Assembly: GCF_004114375.1 (NCBI RefSeq)
Contig: NZ_CP034692.1
Coordinates: 310,001-374,000, forward strand
DNA length: 64,000 nucleotides
DNA from: Halorubrum sp. BOL3-1
GTDB lineage: Archaea > Halobacteriota > Halobacteria > Halobacteriales > Haloferacaceae
Direction: 5' to 3'
Position 1 is the stretch's first letter. Every line of letters starts with the position of its first letter. A model generated the notes under the pieces. The model was not told the origin of the DNA and did no database searches. It worked only from the letters and a program-made list of their open reading frames with translations. Both the position numbers and the translations under genes were made by a program. Of the stretch, positions 15,991-26,000 are shown piece by piece.

Positions 15991-17211
15991 GTGACCCGCG
16001 ATCCCGGCCCGACGCCGCCCTCCGAACGGATCACCAGCATCGACGCGCTCCGGGGGTTCGCGCTGCTCGGCATCCTCCTCATCAACGTCTGGGTGTTCGC
16101 GATGCCGGAGCAGACCCTGCTGAACCCGAACGTGTACGCCGACGCGACCGTCTACGGCGACTTCTCGGGCGCGAACTACTGGGCGTGGTTCGCCGGCCAC
16201 GTGTTCGCGCAGTCGAAGTTCATCACGATATTCTCGGCGCTGTTCGGCGCGGGCGTCCTGCTGTTCGTCGAGAGCAAGGAGGAGAAGGGCCAAGACGCCG
16301 TCCGCCTTCACCTCCGCCGGACCGCGGTGCTGATCGGGGTCGGTCTCCTCCACGCGTACCTGCTGTGGTACGGGGACATCCTCGTCGCGTACGGACTCTC
16401 CGGGATCTTCCTGCTTTTCGTCCGTGACTTCGACGCCCGCCGGCTCGCCGGCCTGAGCGGGATATTCCTGCTCTTGGTCCCGGCGGTCGAACTGTTCGCC
16501 GCCGTCTCGATCGGTGGCGACGCGATCGCGGGGCAGTGGACCCCGGCGGCGGACGCACTCCGCCAGGAAGTCGCGACCTACCGCGGCGGGTGGCTCGACC
16601 AGATGAGCCACCGCGTCGGCTCGTCGTTCCAGCGGCAGACCACCGGATTCGTCGGCCAGAGCTTCTGGCGCGTCGGCGGCGTCATGCTCCTCGGAATGGC
16701 GCTGTACAAGCGGGGCGTCCTCACCGGCGAGCGCTCGACCGGGTTCTACCGCCGGCTCGTCGCGGGCGGCGTCGGCGGCGTCGGGATCGTCGTCGCCGGG
16801 GTCGCGTACGTCGAGGCGAACGACTGGAGCGCCGGCGCCGCGCTGTTCTGGCGGCAGTTCAACTACGTCGGGAGCCTGCTCGTCGCCGGCGGCTACGTCG
16901 GACTCGTCACCCTGTTCGTCCGGCGGCGCGGCGAGGGGATCGTCACCCGCGCGCTCGCCGCGGTCGGCCGGACCGCGTTCACGAACTACCTGCTCCAGAC
17001 CGTGATCGCCACTACCGTCTTCTACGGCCACGGACTCGGCCTGTTCGGCTCCGTCACCCGCGTCGAACAGTACGGGATCGTCGCCGCGATCTGGGCGGTT
17101 CAGATCCCGCTTTCGGTGCTGTGGCTGCGGTACTTCCGGTTCGGTCCCGTCGAGTGGGTCTGGCGGACGCTCACCTACGGTGAGGCGCAGCCGATGCGGG
17201 TCGGTCGATAG
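15991..17211 (+). CDS. DUF418 (YeiB-like) polytopic membrane protein
   Basis: 406 residues from GTG 15991. ITSIDALRGFALLGILLIN is the usual opening of DUF418/acyltransferase-3-like membrane proteins. About ten transmembrane helices follow. The C-terminal part has AAVGRTAFTNYLLQT and PLSVLWLRYFRFGPVEWVWR, the most conserved stretch of DUF418. The biochemical role of the family is unsettled; a carrier or envelope function is usually supposed. Repeat copy B lies just upstream and may contain or disturb its promoter. Confidence 0.85.
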   Translation: MTRDPGPTPPSERITSIDALRGFALLGILLINVWVFAMPEQTLLNPNVYADATVYGDFSGANYWAWFAGHVFAQSKFITIFSALFGAGVLLFVESKEEKGQDAVRLHLRRTAVLIGVGLLHAYLLWYGDILVAYGLSGIFLLFVRDFDARRLAGLSGIFLLLVPAVELFAAVSIGGDAIAGQWTPAADALRQEVATYRGGWLDQMSHRVGSSFQRQTTGFVGQSFWRVGGVMLLGMALYKRGVLTGERSTGFYRRLVAGGVGGVGIVVAGVAYVEANDWSAGAALFWRQFNYVGSLLVAGGYVGLVTLFVRRRGEGIVTRALAAVGRTAFTNYLLQTVIATTVFYGHGLGLFGSVTRVEQYGIVAAIWAVQIPLSVLWLRYFRFGPVEWVWRTLTYGEAQPMRVGR

Positions 17212-17275
17212 CTCCCGTTCTCCGAACTGAGACTCGCGAGGACACGTTCAACACCCCGCCGACGAACCCTCGTCC

Positions 17276-17503
17276 ATGGCCGACTTCGACGTCCACGACC
17301 ACCGTCACGAACTGAAACAGCTCCGCGACGCGGGCGCGACGAGCCTCTGGGAGAACCGCGAGGAGACGGCGTGTCCGGTGTGCGACGACGCCTTCTCGCG
17401 GCTGTTCGTCACCGAGCAGACCGGGACGACGTTCCCCGAGAACGACGGCGCGCGGTTCTGCCTGCTGCGCGACGACGACGCGGTGTACCTGTTCAGGCAC
17501 TGA
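17276..17503 (+). CDS. Small CxxC protein, haloarchaeal
   Basis: 75 residues (MADFDVHDHRHELKQLRD). A single CPVC knuckle at about 33-36, plus one Cys near the C-terminus (ARFCLLRDD), could bind zinc in a dimer. It resembles very short haloarchaeal proteins of unknown function (possibly DUF7385). Convergent with the MATE gene. Confidence 0.65.
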   Translation: MADFDVHDHRHELKQLRDAGATSLWENREETACPVCDDAFSRLFVTEQTGTTFPENDGARFCLLRDDDAVYLFRH

Positions 17504-17550
17504 GTCCGCCGTCAGTCGTCTTCGCGGCGGGCGCGTCGCCCGCCGCCGAC

Positions 17551-19187
17551 TCAGTCGTCGCCCACGGGGTCGACGCCGGGGTCGGGGTCGTCGATATAGC
17601 GCTCGGTCCACGTGCCGCGCGAGAACCACACTACCCCGACGACGGCGCCGAGGACGTTCCCGAGCGCCATACCGACCCAGACGCCGGTCTCGCCCCATCC
17701 GGCCACGAAGACGAGGTAGCCCACGCTCGCGACTCGCCCCACCCAGAGGGTGAGAATCGAGATGACCATCGCGGTCTTGGTGTTGCCGGCGCCGCGGAAC
17801 GCGCCGAGGATCACCTGCGAGACGCCGATGAAGGCGAACTCGACCGAGCGGATCCGGACGTACTCGACCGCGTACCCGATGGTCGCGGGCGCGTCCGGCA
17901 CGTCGCCGAGGAACGCCCCGACGATCGGCTCGGTGAACGCCACGGCGACGACCGCGACGAGGAACATCACGCCCGCGCCGGTCGTGGCGGCGAACTTCAC
18001 CGCCCTGCCGGCGCGGTCCGCGCGGTTCGCGCCGAGGTTCTGTCCGACCATCGTGTCGATGGCGCGCCCCAGTCCCATCGCGGGCAGGAAGACGAGGGAG
18101 ATGAGGCGGTTGCCAAGCCCGTAGGCGGCGACGACGGGCGGCGAGAACGTGACGATCATCGCCGTGAGCGTGATCATCGCGAGCGCGCTCGTCGTCTGCT
18201 CGACGCTGGAGGGGAGACCGAGCCGGAAGATGTCCCGAATGAAACCGAGGTCGGGCGCGAGGTGTCCGACCGTCACGTCGGGACCGTACTCGGTTCCGAA
18301 CAGGACCCAGAAGCCGATGGCGGTCGCGACGCCGCGAGAGAGGATCGTCGCGAGCGCGGCCCCGCGGATCTGGTACCCCTCGAAGCCGGTGAGCGAGAAC
18401 AGCGAGGCCTCCAGCCCGACCGGGTCGAGGGCGGCGAGGCCGGGAACGGCCGCGAGCCACCCGAACAGCGGGTTTCCGGCGAAGCCGAAGATGAGGAACG
18501 GGTCGAGAAGCACGTTCAGGAGCACGGAGACGAACATGACCGCCATCGGAGTCCGGGTGTCCCCGTAGCCGCGCATCAGCGCCGAGAAGACGAAGAAGCC
18601 GAACATCAGGGGAATCCCGGCGAAGATGACCTCCATGTAGTCGGCCGCCAGCGGGATCACCGTCGTCGCGGTGTCGGCGTCGCTCGGGAGGATTCCGAGG
18701 GCGGGTCGGGTGTAAAAGTAGCCGGCGACCCCGATGAACACGGACAGCACCGAGACCGTGAAGATCGTCTGTCCGGCGACGAGTCCCGCCGAACCGTCGC
18801 CGTCGGCGCCGGTGTACTGCGCGACGAGGATCGCGCCCGCGGTCGTGAAGCCGCCGGCGACCGCGATCAGGAGGAAGATGAGCGGAAACGCGAGGCTGAT
18901 CGCGCCGACGGCCTCCGCCGAGAGCCGCCCGAGGTAGAGCGTGTCGACGATGTTGTACGTCACCTGCAACAGCTGGATGACGACGATCGGCCACGCGAGT
19001 CGGAACAACGGCCGGAGGAGGCTCCCCTCGGTGATCGACTCGTCGTTGAGGGGGCGTCGGACCCGTCCGGCGAGCCGTCGGTGCGCTCTTCGGTTTCGTC
19101 GTCAGCGGCGGGGTTGTCGGGGGTGTCGGCAGGCTCATCACGGCCGTCGGAGGGACCGTCCGGGTCGTCGGAGGGCTCGTCGCTCAC
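17551..19187 (-). CDS. MATE family multidrug/cation antiporter, 5' frameshift
   Basis: From 19008 to 17551 one frame encodes a complete 12-helix MATE core (FRLAWPIVVIQLLQVTYNIV onward). Residues just before it in that frame (LNDESITEGSLLRPL) look native, but the frame has no ATG before a stop. The natural ATG at 19187 opens an acidic tail (MSDEPSDDPDGPSDG...SDAP) in another frame. One additional C in the run at 19050-19054 (GGGGG on the plus strand) would join the two as SDAPLNDESITEG, giving about 545 residues. Either a homopolymer sequencing error or a real mutation. The exporter would swap Na+ or H+ for organic cations. Confidence 0.85.
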
Positions 19188-19231
19188 TGACGTATAAATG
19201 CCGGGCGCGCTCTATCAGACTTCCGATTCGG

Positions 19232-20329
19232 TCACCGTCCCCGGCCGTCGGCGGACCGTTCGTCGCGGGCGCTCTCGGTGACGCCGGGGCCGGAACCGGC
19301 GGGATCGCCCCCGTCGCCCTCGGTCGGATCGAGGGCGGCAGGAGCGTCGTCGTCGGAGTCGAACTTACGGACCGCGGACGGACCCGACTCGCGTACTGCG
19401 GCCGAATCCGGGTCGGCGTCGACGCGCGCGACGCCCGAGGTGTCGTCGAAGACGAGGTGGCGGTGCGGGTACGCCATCTCGACGTCCGCCTCCGGATCCG
19501 CGAGCCGCTCCCGGATCTCGGTGTTCACGTTCGACTGGACCTTCGCCAGTTTGTAGGGCTTTTTCACCCAGTACCGGAGCCGGAGTAAGATCCCGTTGTC
19601 GCCGAACTCGTGGAGCCGGCAGTCGGGACCCGCCATGTACCGCGCCACGCCGATACGGATGTCGGGACCGCCCTCGACGACGGCCTCGCACTCGCGCGCC
19701 GCGCGCTCGACGCGGCTGCGGGCCTCCGGGACGTCGCTCTCGTAGGTGACGAGCACGTCGATCGACCGGCGTGTGCGCTCGTCCTCCGCGGAGAGGTTCG
19801 TCACGTCGCGCTCGCGCATCGACCCGTTCGGGACGACGAGGAAGGTGTTATCGAGGGTGAAGATCTTCGTGTACCGGATCGTGATGTCCTCGACGAACCC
19901 CGTCGTCCCGTCCTCCAACTCGACCATGTCGCCGATCTCGAACGGCTGGTCCGCGAGGATGAACACGCCGTTGATGAAGTTCCCCACGAGCGGCGCGAGG
20001 ATGACACCGATGACGGCGGTGAACACCGCGGTCCCCAGAAGGAGGCTCTCGAACGGGAAGTCGATGGCGTCGAGTCCGGCGAACAGCGCGACCCCGATCG
20101 TTCCCACCCGGACGCCGCGGACGATCGTCTGCGCGACGCTCTGTCGCGACACGCGGCGCGCCACGGGGCGGCCGATCAGTCGGACGACGAAGTTGGCGAG
20201 GACGACGCCGACCGCGACCGACGCGACGACCGTCAGGAGGTCGGCTCCCGGGAGGTCCGCGAGCCGAGAGCCCAGCCGGGCGAGCCGCGAGACGAGCCCC
20301 GGGACCGGCGCCACCTCCGGAAAGACCAT
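19232..20329 (-). CDS. MscS-family mechanosensitive ion channel
   Basis: 365 residues from the ATG at 20327-20329 (MVFPEVAPVPG). Three hydrophobic helices are followed by the pore-lining helix and the MscS beta domain: GVILAPLVGNFINGVFIL, then QPFEIGDMVELEDGTTGFVEDI and FLVVPNGSMRERDVTN. The C-terminal alpha/beta domain has RLRYWVKKPYKLAKVQSNVN. An acidic tail of about 70 residues ends the protein. It should act as an emergency release valve on hypo-osmotic shock. Its upstream gap is shared with the PAC2 relic and trmB. Confidence 0.88.
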   Translation of the reverse strand: MVFPEVAPVPGLVSRLARLGSRLADLPGADLLTVVASVAVGVVLANFVVRLIGRPVARRVSRQSVAQTIVRGVRVGTIGVALFAGLDAIDFPFESLLLGTAVFTAVIGVILAPLVGNFINGVFILADQPFEIGDMVELEDGTTGFVEDITIRYTKIFTLDNTFLVVPNGSMRERDVTNLSAEDERTRRSIDVLVTYESDVPEARSRVERAARECEAVVEGGPDIRIGVARYMAGPDCRLHEFGDNGILLRLRYWVKKPYKLAKVQSNVNTEIRERLADPEADVEMAYPHRHLVFDDTSGVARVDADPDSAAVRESGPSAVRKFDSDDDAPAALDPTEGDGGDPAGSGPGVTESARDERSADGRGR

Positions 20330-20425
20330 AGCGGACCGCGGTCGGCCATCCGAAAAAGCGTTTCTCCCCGTGAGCGTTCGCCGGGCGAACGCGAGCGCGA
20401 CGAGCACGACTCGCAGCCGGGAGCG

Positions 20426-20536
20426 GTGGTGATCGCCGGGTTCTCCTCGTTCGGACTCGCCGACCTGACCGCCGTCGAACACGCGATCGACGACCTCCGC
20501 CCCGAGGAGACGGGCCACGTCCGGACGGACATGTGA
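20426..20536 (+). pseudogene. Relic of a PAC2-family gene (N-terminal fragment)
   Basis: The plus strand encodes VVIAGFSSFGLADLTAVEHA, then IDDLRPEETGHVRTDM and a stop. Haloarchaeal PAC2-family proteins open with a comparable hydrophobic GFS-FGLA-LTA...EETGHV segment, so this looks like about 36 residues of an ancestral gene, with no match beyond the stop. It could instead be an unusual micro-protein. The rest of the 305-bp gap 20330-20634 holds only promoter sequence. Confidence 0.45.
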
Positions 20537-20603
20537 CCGGGCGACGGCCGTCGGCCCGTGGGATCCGGCTCCGAAACCCCGTACAACTCGGCTCATAGTA
20601 AAA

Positions 20604-20612
20604 AGCTATAAT
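20604..20612 (+). promoter_or_regulatory. TATA box of trmB
   Basis: AGCTATAAT sits 23-31 bp before the TrmB ATG (20635), the spacing for a leaderless transcript. I found no convincing copy of the TrmB operator (TACT-spacer-GAGTA type) here. Confidence 0.6.
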
Positions 20613-20634
20613 CCCCGCACCCGTTTTCCGCCAC

Positions 20635-21687
20635 ATGACAGACGATCTTCGGGACACGCTCGACCGCGTCGGGGACCAGTTCAACCTCGGCGAGTACGAG
20701 ATCGACGCGTACCTCGCGGTGTTGGAACACGGCGAACTCACCGCCAGCGACATTGCCGACCGAACCGAGATCCCGCAGCCGCGGGTGTACGACACCGTTC
20801 GGAGCCTCTCCGACCGAGGCCTCGTCGAACTCCGCGAGTCGCGGCCGATGAAGATCGTCGCCGTCGACCCGGAGGAGGCCTTCGGTGGCCTCCGGTCGTC
20901 GTTCACGGAGATGGTCGACGAGCTGGGGGCCCGCTACACCGCGCCGACCCGCGAGACGGAGGCGGTGTCGCTCGTGAAGTCGCGGTCGACGATCCTCCGG
21001 TACCTCGAAGAGGTGATCGCGAACGCGGAGTACGAGCTCGCGGTGTCGCTCACTCCCGGACTCCTCCGGCGGTTCCGCGACGAGCTCGCCGCGAAGGTCG
21101 CCGCGGGCGTCAGCGTCGAACTGCTCGTCACGCCCGCGTCGAACGCGCCGGATCCGACCGAGTTCGACTACTTGGAGGTCTCGACCATCGCCCGCGCGCG
21201 CCGGGGGATCACCACGCCCGTCCTCGCGGTCGGTGACGGCGAGTACTCCGTGTACGCCACCCAGGACGCCCTGCGCGACGACCGCGAGCGCTACGGCGTC
21301 ATCTTCAACCGCTCCGCGCTCGGCTTCCTCGTCTCCGGCTTCTTCGGAACCGTCCTGTGGACGACCGCGGAGACGCTCGCCGCCGACGGCGCGGAACGCC
21401 CCTTCCCGCGGCGCTACGCATCGATCCGGCGCGCCGTCAAGGACGTCCGCGAGTTCGACGACGAGGAGTTCTACGCGACCGTCGAGGGGCGCGACATCGA
21501 GACGGGTGCCGACGTGACCGTCCGCGGGAGAGTCGTTGACGTCGCGTTCGTCGACACCGAAGAGGTCGCGTCGCTCGTCGTCGAGACCGAGGACGGCCGC
21601 GTCGAGATCGGTGGGCGCGTCGCCGCGCTGGAGGACGTCGAGGGACAGGAGATCGTGATCGGTCGCGACGAGCCGCCGGCGCTGTGA
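20635..21687 (+). CDS. trmB: TrmB-family sugar-sensing transcriptional regulator
   Basis: 350 residues, close to the Halobacterium TrmB length. The N-terminal winged helix is at about 15-85 ([41 protein letters not shown] split over helix-turn-helix). A phospholipase-D-like effector domain follows from about 105. The C-terminal sugar-binding part ends [19 protein letters not shown]. In haloarchaea TrmB switches glycolytic/gluconeogenic and cofactor genes in response to glucose. No obvious sugar operon is adjacent; a GH15 glucoamylase lies 40 kb away. Confidence 0.88.
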   Translation: MTDDLRDTLDRVGDQFNLGEYEIDAYLAVLEHGELTASDIADRTEIPQPRVYDTVRSLSDRGLVELRESRPMKIVAVDPEEAFGGLRSSFTEMVDELGARYTAPTRETEAVSLVKSRSTILRYLEEVIANAEYELAVSLTPGLLRRFRDELAAKVAAGVSVELLVTPASNAPDPTEFDYLEVSTIARARRGITTPVLAVGDGEYSVYATQDALRDDRERYGVIFNRSALGFLVSGFFGTVLWTTAETLAADGAERPFPRRYASIRRAVKDVREFDDEEFYATVEGRDIETGADVTVRGRVVDVAFVDTEEVASLVVETEDGRVEIGGRVAALEDVEGQEIVIGRDEPPAL

Positions 21688-21814
21688 AGGGTTTTTCAGC
21701 GCTGTGAGGAGGTTACCGGCGCCGTGAGGCGGTTGCGGGAACGCGATGGCCAGCGACCCCGCTCCGGCCCCCGCACCGACAGCGTATTGACGCTCCGGAA
21801 CCCACCGCTTCGAC

Positions 21815-22288
21815 ATGACCCTCGTCGTGGTCCCGGTCCGGTTTCCTCCCTCGTCGCACTCGGTGACGACGCTCCGCGAGGCGGCCCGCGTTGCCGAGGA
21901 GCGCGGCGCCGACCTCACGGTCCTCCACGTCGACCCGTACCAGCGCTCGGGCGGCGTCTCGCGCAGCGACCTCAAAGGCGCGGTCGAAGAGCGTATCGGT
22001 CGGATCGACCGCGCGCGCTACGTCGTCCGCCGCGGCTTCCTCGTCGAGGAGACGATCTTAGAGGAGGTCGTGGCCGAGGGCGCTGACGTCGTCGTCATCG
22101 GCTCGAAGCAGGCCGGTCGGTGGCGGCGAATGGTCCAGAAGCTGCTGTCGGACCCCGACATCGACTCGTTCCTCCGCGGCGAGCTCGACTGTACCGTGAT
22201 CACCGTCGACGCCGACGGCGGGGTCACGAGCGAGGGGGCAGCAAACGACGACGCGCCGCCGGTCCCCGACGACGGCGGCGACGACTGA
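21815..22288 (+). CDS. Universal stress protein (UspA) family
   Basis: 157 residues, one Usp domain. It begins MTLVVVPVRFPPSSHSVTTL; ADLTVLHVDPY is strand 2, and GADVVVIGSKQAGRWRRM is a variant of the family's G-x2-G-x9-G nucleotide loop. The classical loop is not intact, so ATP binding is uncertain. The tail is acidic. Likely a single-gene unit downstream of trmB. Confidence 0.85.
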   Translation: MTLVVVPVRFPPSSHSVTTLREAARVAEERGADLTVLHVDPYQRSGGVSRSDLKGAVEERIGRIDRARYVVRRGFLVEETILEEVVAEGADVVVIGSKQAGRWRRMVQKLLSDPDIDSFLRGELDCTVITVDADGGVTSEGAANDDAPPVPDDGGDD

Positions 22289-22327
22289 CCGCTCGGACTC
22301 GTCTCCCGCGGTGGACCGGAGCGAGAA

Positions 22328-22984
22328 CTACGCGACCTCGTACCGCCGCTCGTACTCGATGACGGTCGCGACGCGGTCGGCGGTCGCCGCCCCGAACTCG
22401 TGCTCAACGAGGTACAGTGCCAGGTCGATCCCGGAGGTGACGCCGCCCGCGGAGAGCAGGTCGCCGTCGTCGACGACGCGCGCGTCGATGACCTCCGCGT
22501 CCGACTCGCGGAGTTCGCCGAGCGCCGAGGCGTGCGTGACGGCCCGACGCCCGTCGGTGACGCCCGCCTCCGCGAGCAGCATCGAGCCCGTACACACCGA
22601 GGCGATCCGGGTGCCCGCCGCGTGGTGGGCCGCGAGCGCGCGCGGCACGTCCCCCTTCTGCGCCTCCGCCCACGCACTCGCCGCCTCGTCGCGCGCGCTC
22701 CACCCGCCGCCCGGAACGACCAGCAGATCGGGGGCGTCGTCGGCCCCCGGGTCGGGGAGGACGCCGTCGACGCCGACCCGGGTCCCGTGGCTCGCGGTCA
22801 CCGTCTCGCGTTCGTCGAGCGTGACGTACCGGACGCGTCCGGCGCGCTCGTCGCCCGCGTTGTCGCCCGTCCCGGTGCCGGCGTCGTCCTCGACGGCGTA
22901 GCCGAGCGCGTAGTCGAACACCTCGTACGGGCCGATCGCGTCTAGCTCGTCGAACCCGTCGTACAGCAGAATATCGACGTTCAT
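22328..22984 (-). CDS. DJ-1/PfpI family protein
   Basis: 218 residues. MNVDILLYDGFDELDAIGPYEVF is the typical opening, here split by recognition of YDGFDELDAIGP. The nucleophile elbow is ASVCTGSMLLAEAG with the conserved cysteine, and a GGGW strand precedes it. A family Glu is available near D15-E20. An acidic insert (DDAGTGTGDNAGDERAG) follows strand 1. It resembles the ThiJ/isonitrile hydratase-like branch; substrate unknown. Confidence 0.87.
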   Translation of the reverse strand: MNVDILLYDGFDELDAIGPYEVFDYALGYAVEDDAGTGTGDNAGDERAGRVRYVTLDERETVTASHGTRVGVDGVLPDPGADDAPDLLVVPGGGWSARDEAASAWAEAQKGDVPRALAAHHAAGTRIASVCTGSMLLAEAGVTDGRRAVTHASALGELRESDAEVIDARVVDDGDLLSAGGVTSGIDLALYLVEHEFGAATADRVATVIEYERRYEVA

Positions 22985-23072
22985 GCCGGGTCAGAGGGAG
23001 GCAGACGGCTTGTGTGTTCCCCTCCGGACGCGGCGGCGACTCGGTTCGCGCGTCCCGAGCGGTCTCCTCACG

Positions 23073-26000
23073 TCACTCGCCGGCGCCCCACCTCGCGACG
23101 CGCTTCGGCCGGTCCGAGACCGCCGTCACGTCGAGGTCGTCGTCCGCGTGGTCGAGCGCCTCCAGGGCGGCCGTCGCGGACGCGTGCGTGGAGAAGTAGG
23201 TGATCTCCTCTTCGACCGCCACTTCGAGGAGGTCGCGCTGGCGCGAGACGATGAGGTCGATCTCGCCGCGCTTCGCGGCCTCGATCAGGTCCGTCGCCTC
23301 GCTCAGATCGAAGTGGTCCGCGTACCCCGCGACGAGCGCCTCGCCCGCCTCAGTACCCGGGTCGGGGAACTCGTCGGCCGAGAGGTCGACGACGGCGGTG
23401 CCGGACTCGGGTATCGGCTTCCCGGTCGAGTCCTGCGCCTTGTCGTACGCCTTGCCGAAGGAGGTCGCGGTACCCATCACCTCGCCGGTCGATTTCATCT
23501 CCGGACCGAGCCGCGGGTCGGAGCCCGGTAGACGGTCGAACGGGAGGACGACCTCCTTCACGGAGCGGTGTTCGGGTATCTGCTCGTCGACGTCGAGGTC
23601 AGCGAGCGTCACGTCGTCGGTCATCACCTTCGCCGCGAGCTTCGCGATCGGGACGCCCGTGGCCTTCGAGACGAACGGGACCGTCCGCGAAGAGCGCGGG
23701 TTCGCCTCCAGCACATACACCTCGCTTTCGGCGTCGGGGTCGTCGATCCCGGTCACCGCGAGCTGGACGTTGAGCAGGCCGACCGTGTCGAGCGCGTGGG
23801 CGATGTCCTCGGTCACCTCGCGCACCCGGGCGAGCGTGTCGTCGTTGAGCGAGCGCGGCGGGATCATACACGCGGAGTCGCCCGAGTGGACGCCCGCGCT
23901 CTCGACGTGTTCCATCACGCCGCCGAGCAGGACGTCCGCCCCGTCCGCGACGGCGTCGACGTCCAGTTCGACCGCGTCGTCGAGGAACTGGTCGACTAAG
24001 ATCGGCTTGTCGGGCGAGACGCGGACCGCCTCCTCGATGTACTCCTCTAGCTCCGCGTCGTCCTCGACGACCCGCATCGCGCGGCCGCCCAGGACGTACG
24101 AGGGGCGCACGAGGACGGGGTAGCCGATCCCGTGGGCGAGCTCCAAGGCCTCCGTCTCGCTCGTCGCGGTGCCGCCCTCGGGCTGGGTGACGCCCAGCTC
24201 GTCCATCAGGACGTTGAAGCGGTCGCGGTCCTCCGCGAGGTCCATCGCCTCGACGCTGGTCCCCATGATTCCGCAGTCGAGTCCCCGGCGCTCTATCTCC
24301 ACGGCGAGCGGCTCGCCCACGTTGACGGAGGTCTGCCCGCCGAACTGGACCATCACGCCGTCGGCGCCGGTCGTCTCGATCACGTCCGCGACCTCCTCGG
24401 CCGAGATGGGTTCGAAGAACAGCCCGTCGGAGGTGTCGTAGTCTGTCGAGACCGTCTCGGGGTTGTTGTTGATCACGTGCGCGTCGATGCCGAGCTCGCG
24501 GAGCGCGCGCACCGCGTGGACCGCGCAGTAGTCGAACTCGACGCCCTGCCCGATACGGATCGGACCGCCGCCGACGACCACGACGCTCTCGACGTCGGGG
24601 TCGACGCGGACCTCGTCGGCCGCGCCCGCGGTGTCGGCGCCTTGGAGGAACTCCGGCAGCCGCGCCGAGTAGTAGTACGGGGTGGACGCCTCGAACTCCC
24701 CGGCGCAGGTGTCGACCTGCTTGTAGGTGCGGTCAGGCACCGCGCTCTCGACATCGCCCACGTCCGCCTCGACGCCGCCCGCCGTCGCGGTCGCCGCGAT
24801 CTCCGCGTCGGTGCGACCGACAATCGCCGCCTCGGTGAAGTCGCCCTCGGCCGCCGCGGCGGTCCCGTCCGCGATCTTCTCGAAGCGCTCGACGTACCAG
24901 CGGTAGATCCCGGTCAGCTCGATCACGTCGCCGACTGAGTACCCGCGGTCGAAGGCCTCGAACATCGCGTACGGGCGGTCCGGACTCGGGCGTTCGAGGT
25001 ACTCGGACTCCAGCTCGTCGTCGGAGACCTCCGCGAAGTCGACGGCGGGGTCGTACTCGGAGGATCGCAGCGCCTTCACCATGCTCTCCTCGAAGGTCCG
25101 GCCGATAGACATCGCCTCGCCGGTGGACTTCATCGCCGTCCCCAGCTCGAAGTCGACGTCGTCGAACTTGTCGATGGGCCACCGGGGTACCTTCGTCACC
25201 ACGTAGTCGATGGCCGGCTCGAACGCGGCGGTCGTCTCGCCGGTGATTTCGTTGTCGATCTCGTGGAGTCGCTTGCCTAAGGCGACCTTCGCGGTGACGC
25301 GGGCGATCGGGTAGCCGGTCGCCTTCGAGGCCAGCGCGGAAGACCGCGAGACGCGGGGGTTCACTTCCACGACGCGGTGCTCGCCGCCCGGGGTGCCGTC
25401 GTCGCGCCACGCGAACTGGATGTTACAGCCGCCCTGAATGCCCAGGTCCCGGATCACTTCGAGCGCCGCGTCGCGCATCTCCTGGTGGCCGTCGTCCGGG
25501 ATCACCTGCGAGGGGGTGACGACCGTCGATTCGCCCGTGTGGATCCCCATCGGGTCGATGTTCTCCATGTTACAGATGATGATGCAGGAGTCGTCCGCGT
25601 CCCGCATCACCTCGTACTCCAGCTCGACCCAACCCGCGATGGACTCGGTGATCAGCACCTCGCTGTTCCGCGAGAGCCGGAGCCCCTTGCGGACGCGCTT
25701 GACCAGTTTCTCGAACTCGTCGACGACCCCGGAGCCGGAGCCGCCCAGCGTGTACGTCGTCCGCGCGATGACGGGGAGGCCGCCGACCTCGTCGACCGCC
25801 TCCTGGACGTGTTCGCGGAACGCCGCCTCGTCGAAGTCGGTGACGGACTCGCCCTCGTCTAAGGAGATGGTCGTCGACTTCGGCATCGGCTGCCCGAGGT
25901 CCTCCATCCGCTGGCGGAACAGGTCGCGGTCCTCGGTCGCGTAGATGGTGTCCAGCGGCGTCCCCATCACGTCGACGTCGTGCTCCTCCAAGATGCCCTC

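Noticed and set aside
17371-19197. 608-codon plus-strand frame opposite the MATE gene
   Set aside because: Composition is Arg/Asp/Gly-rich without motifs and mirrors the codon bias of the real gene on the other strand.
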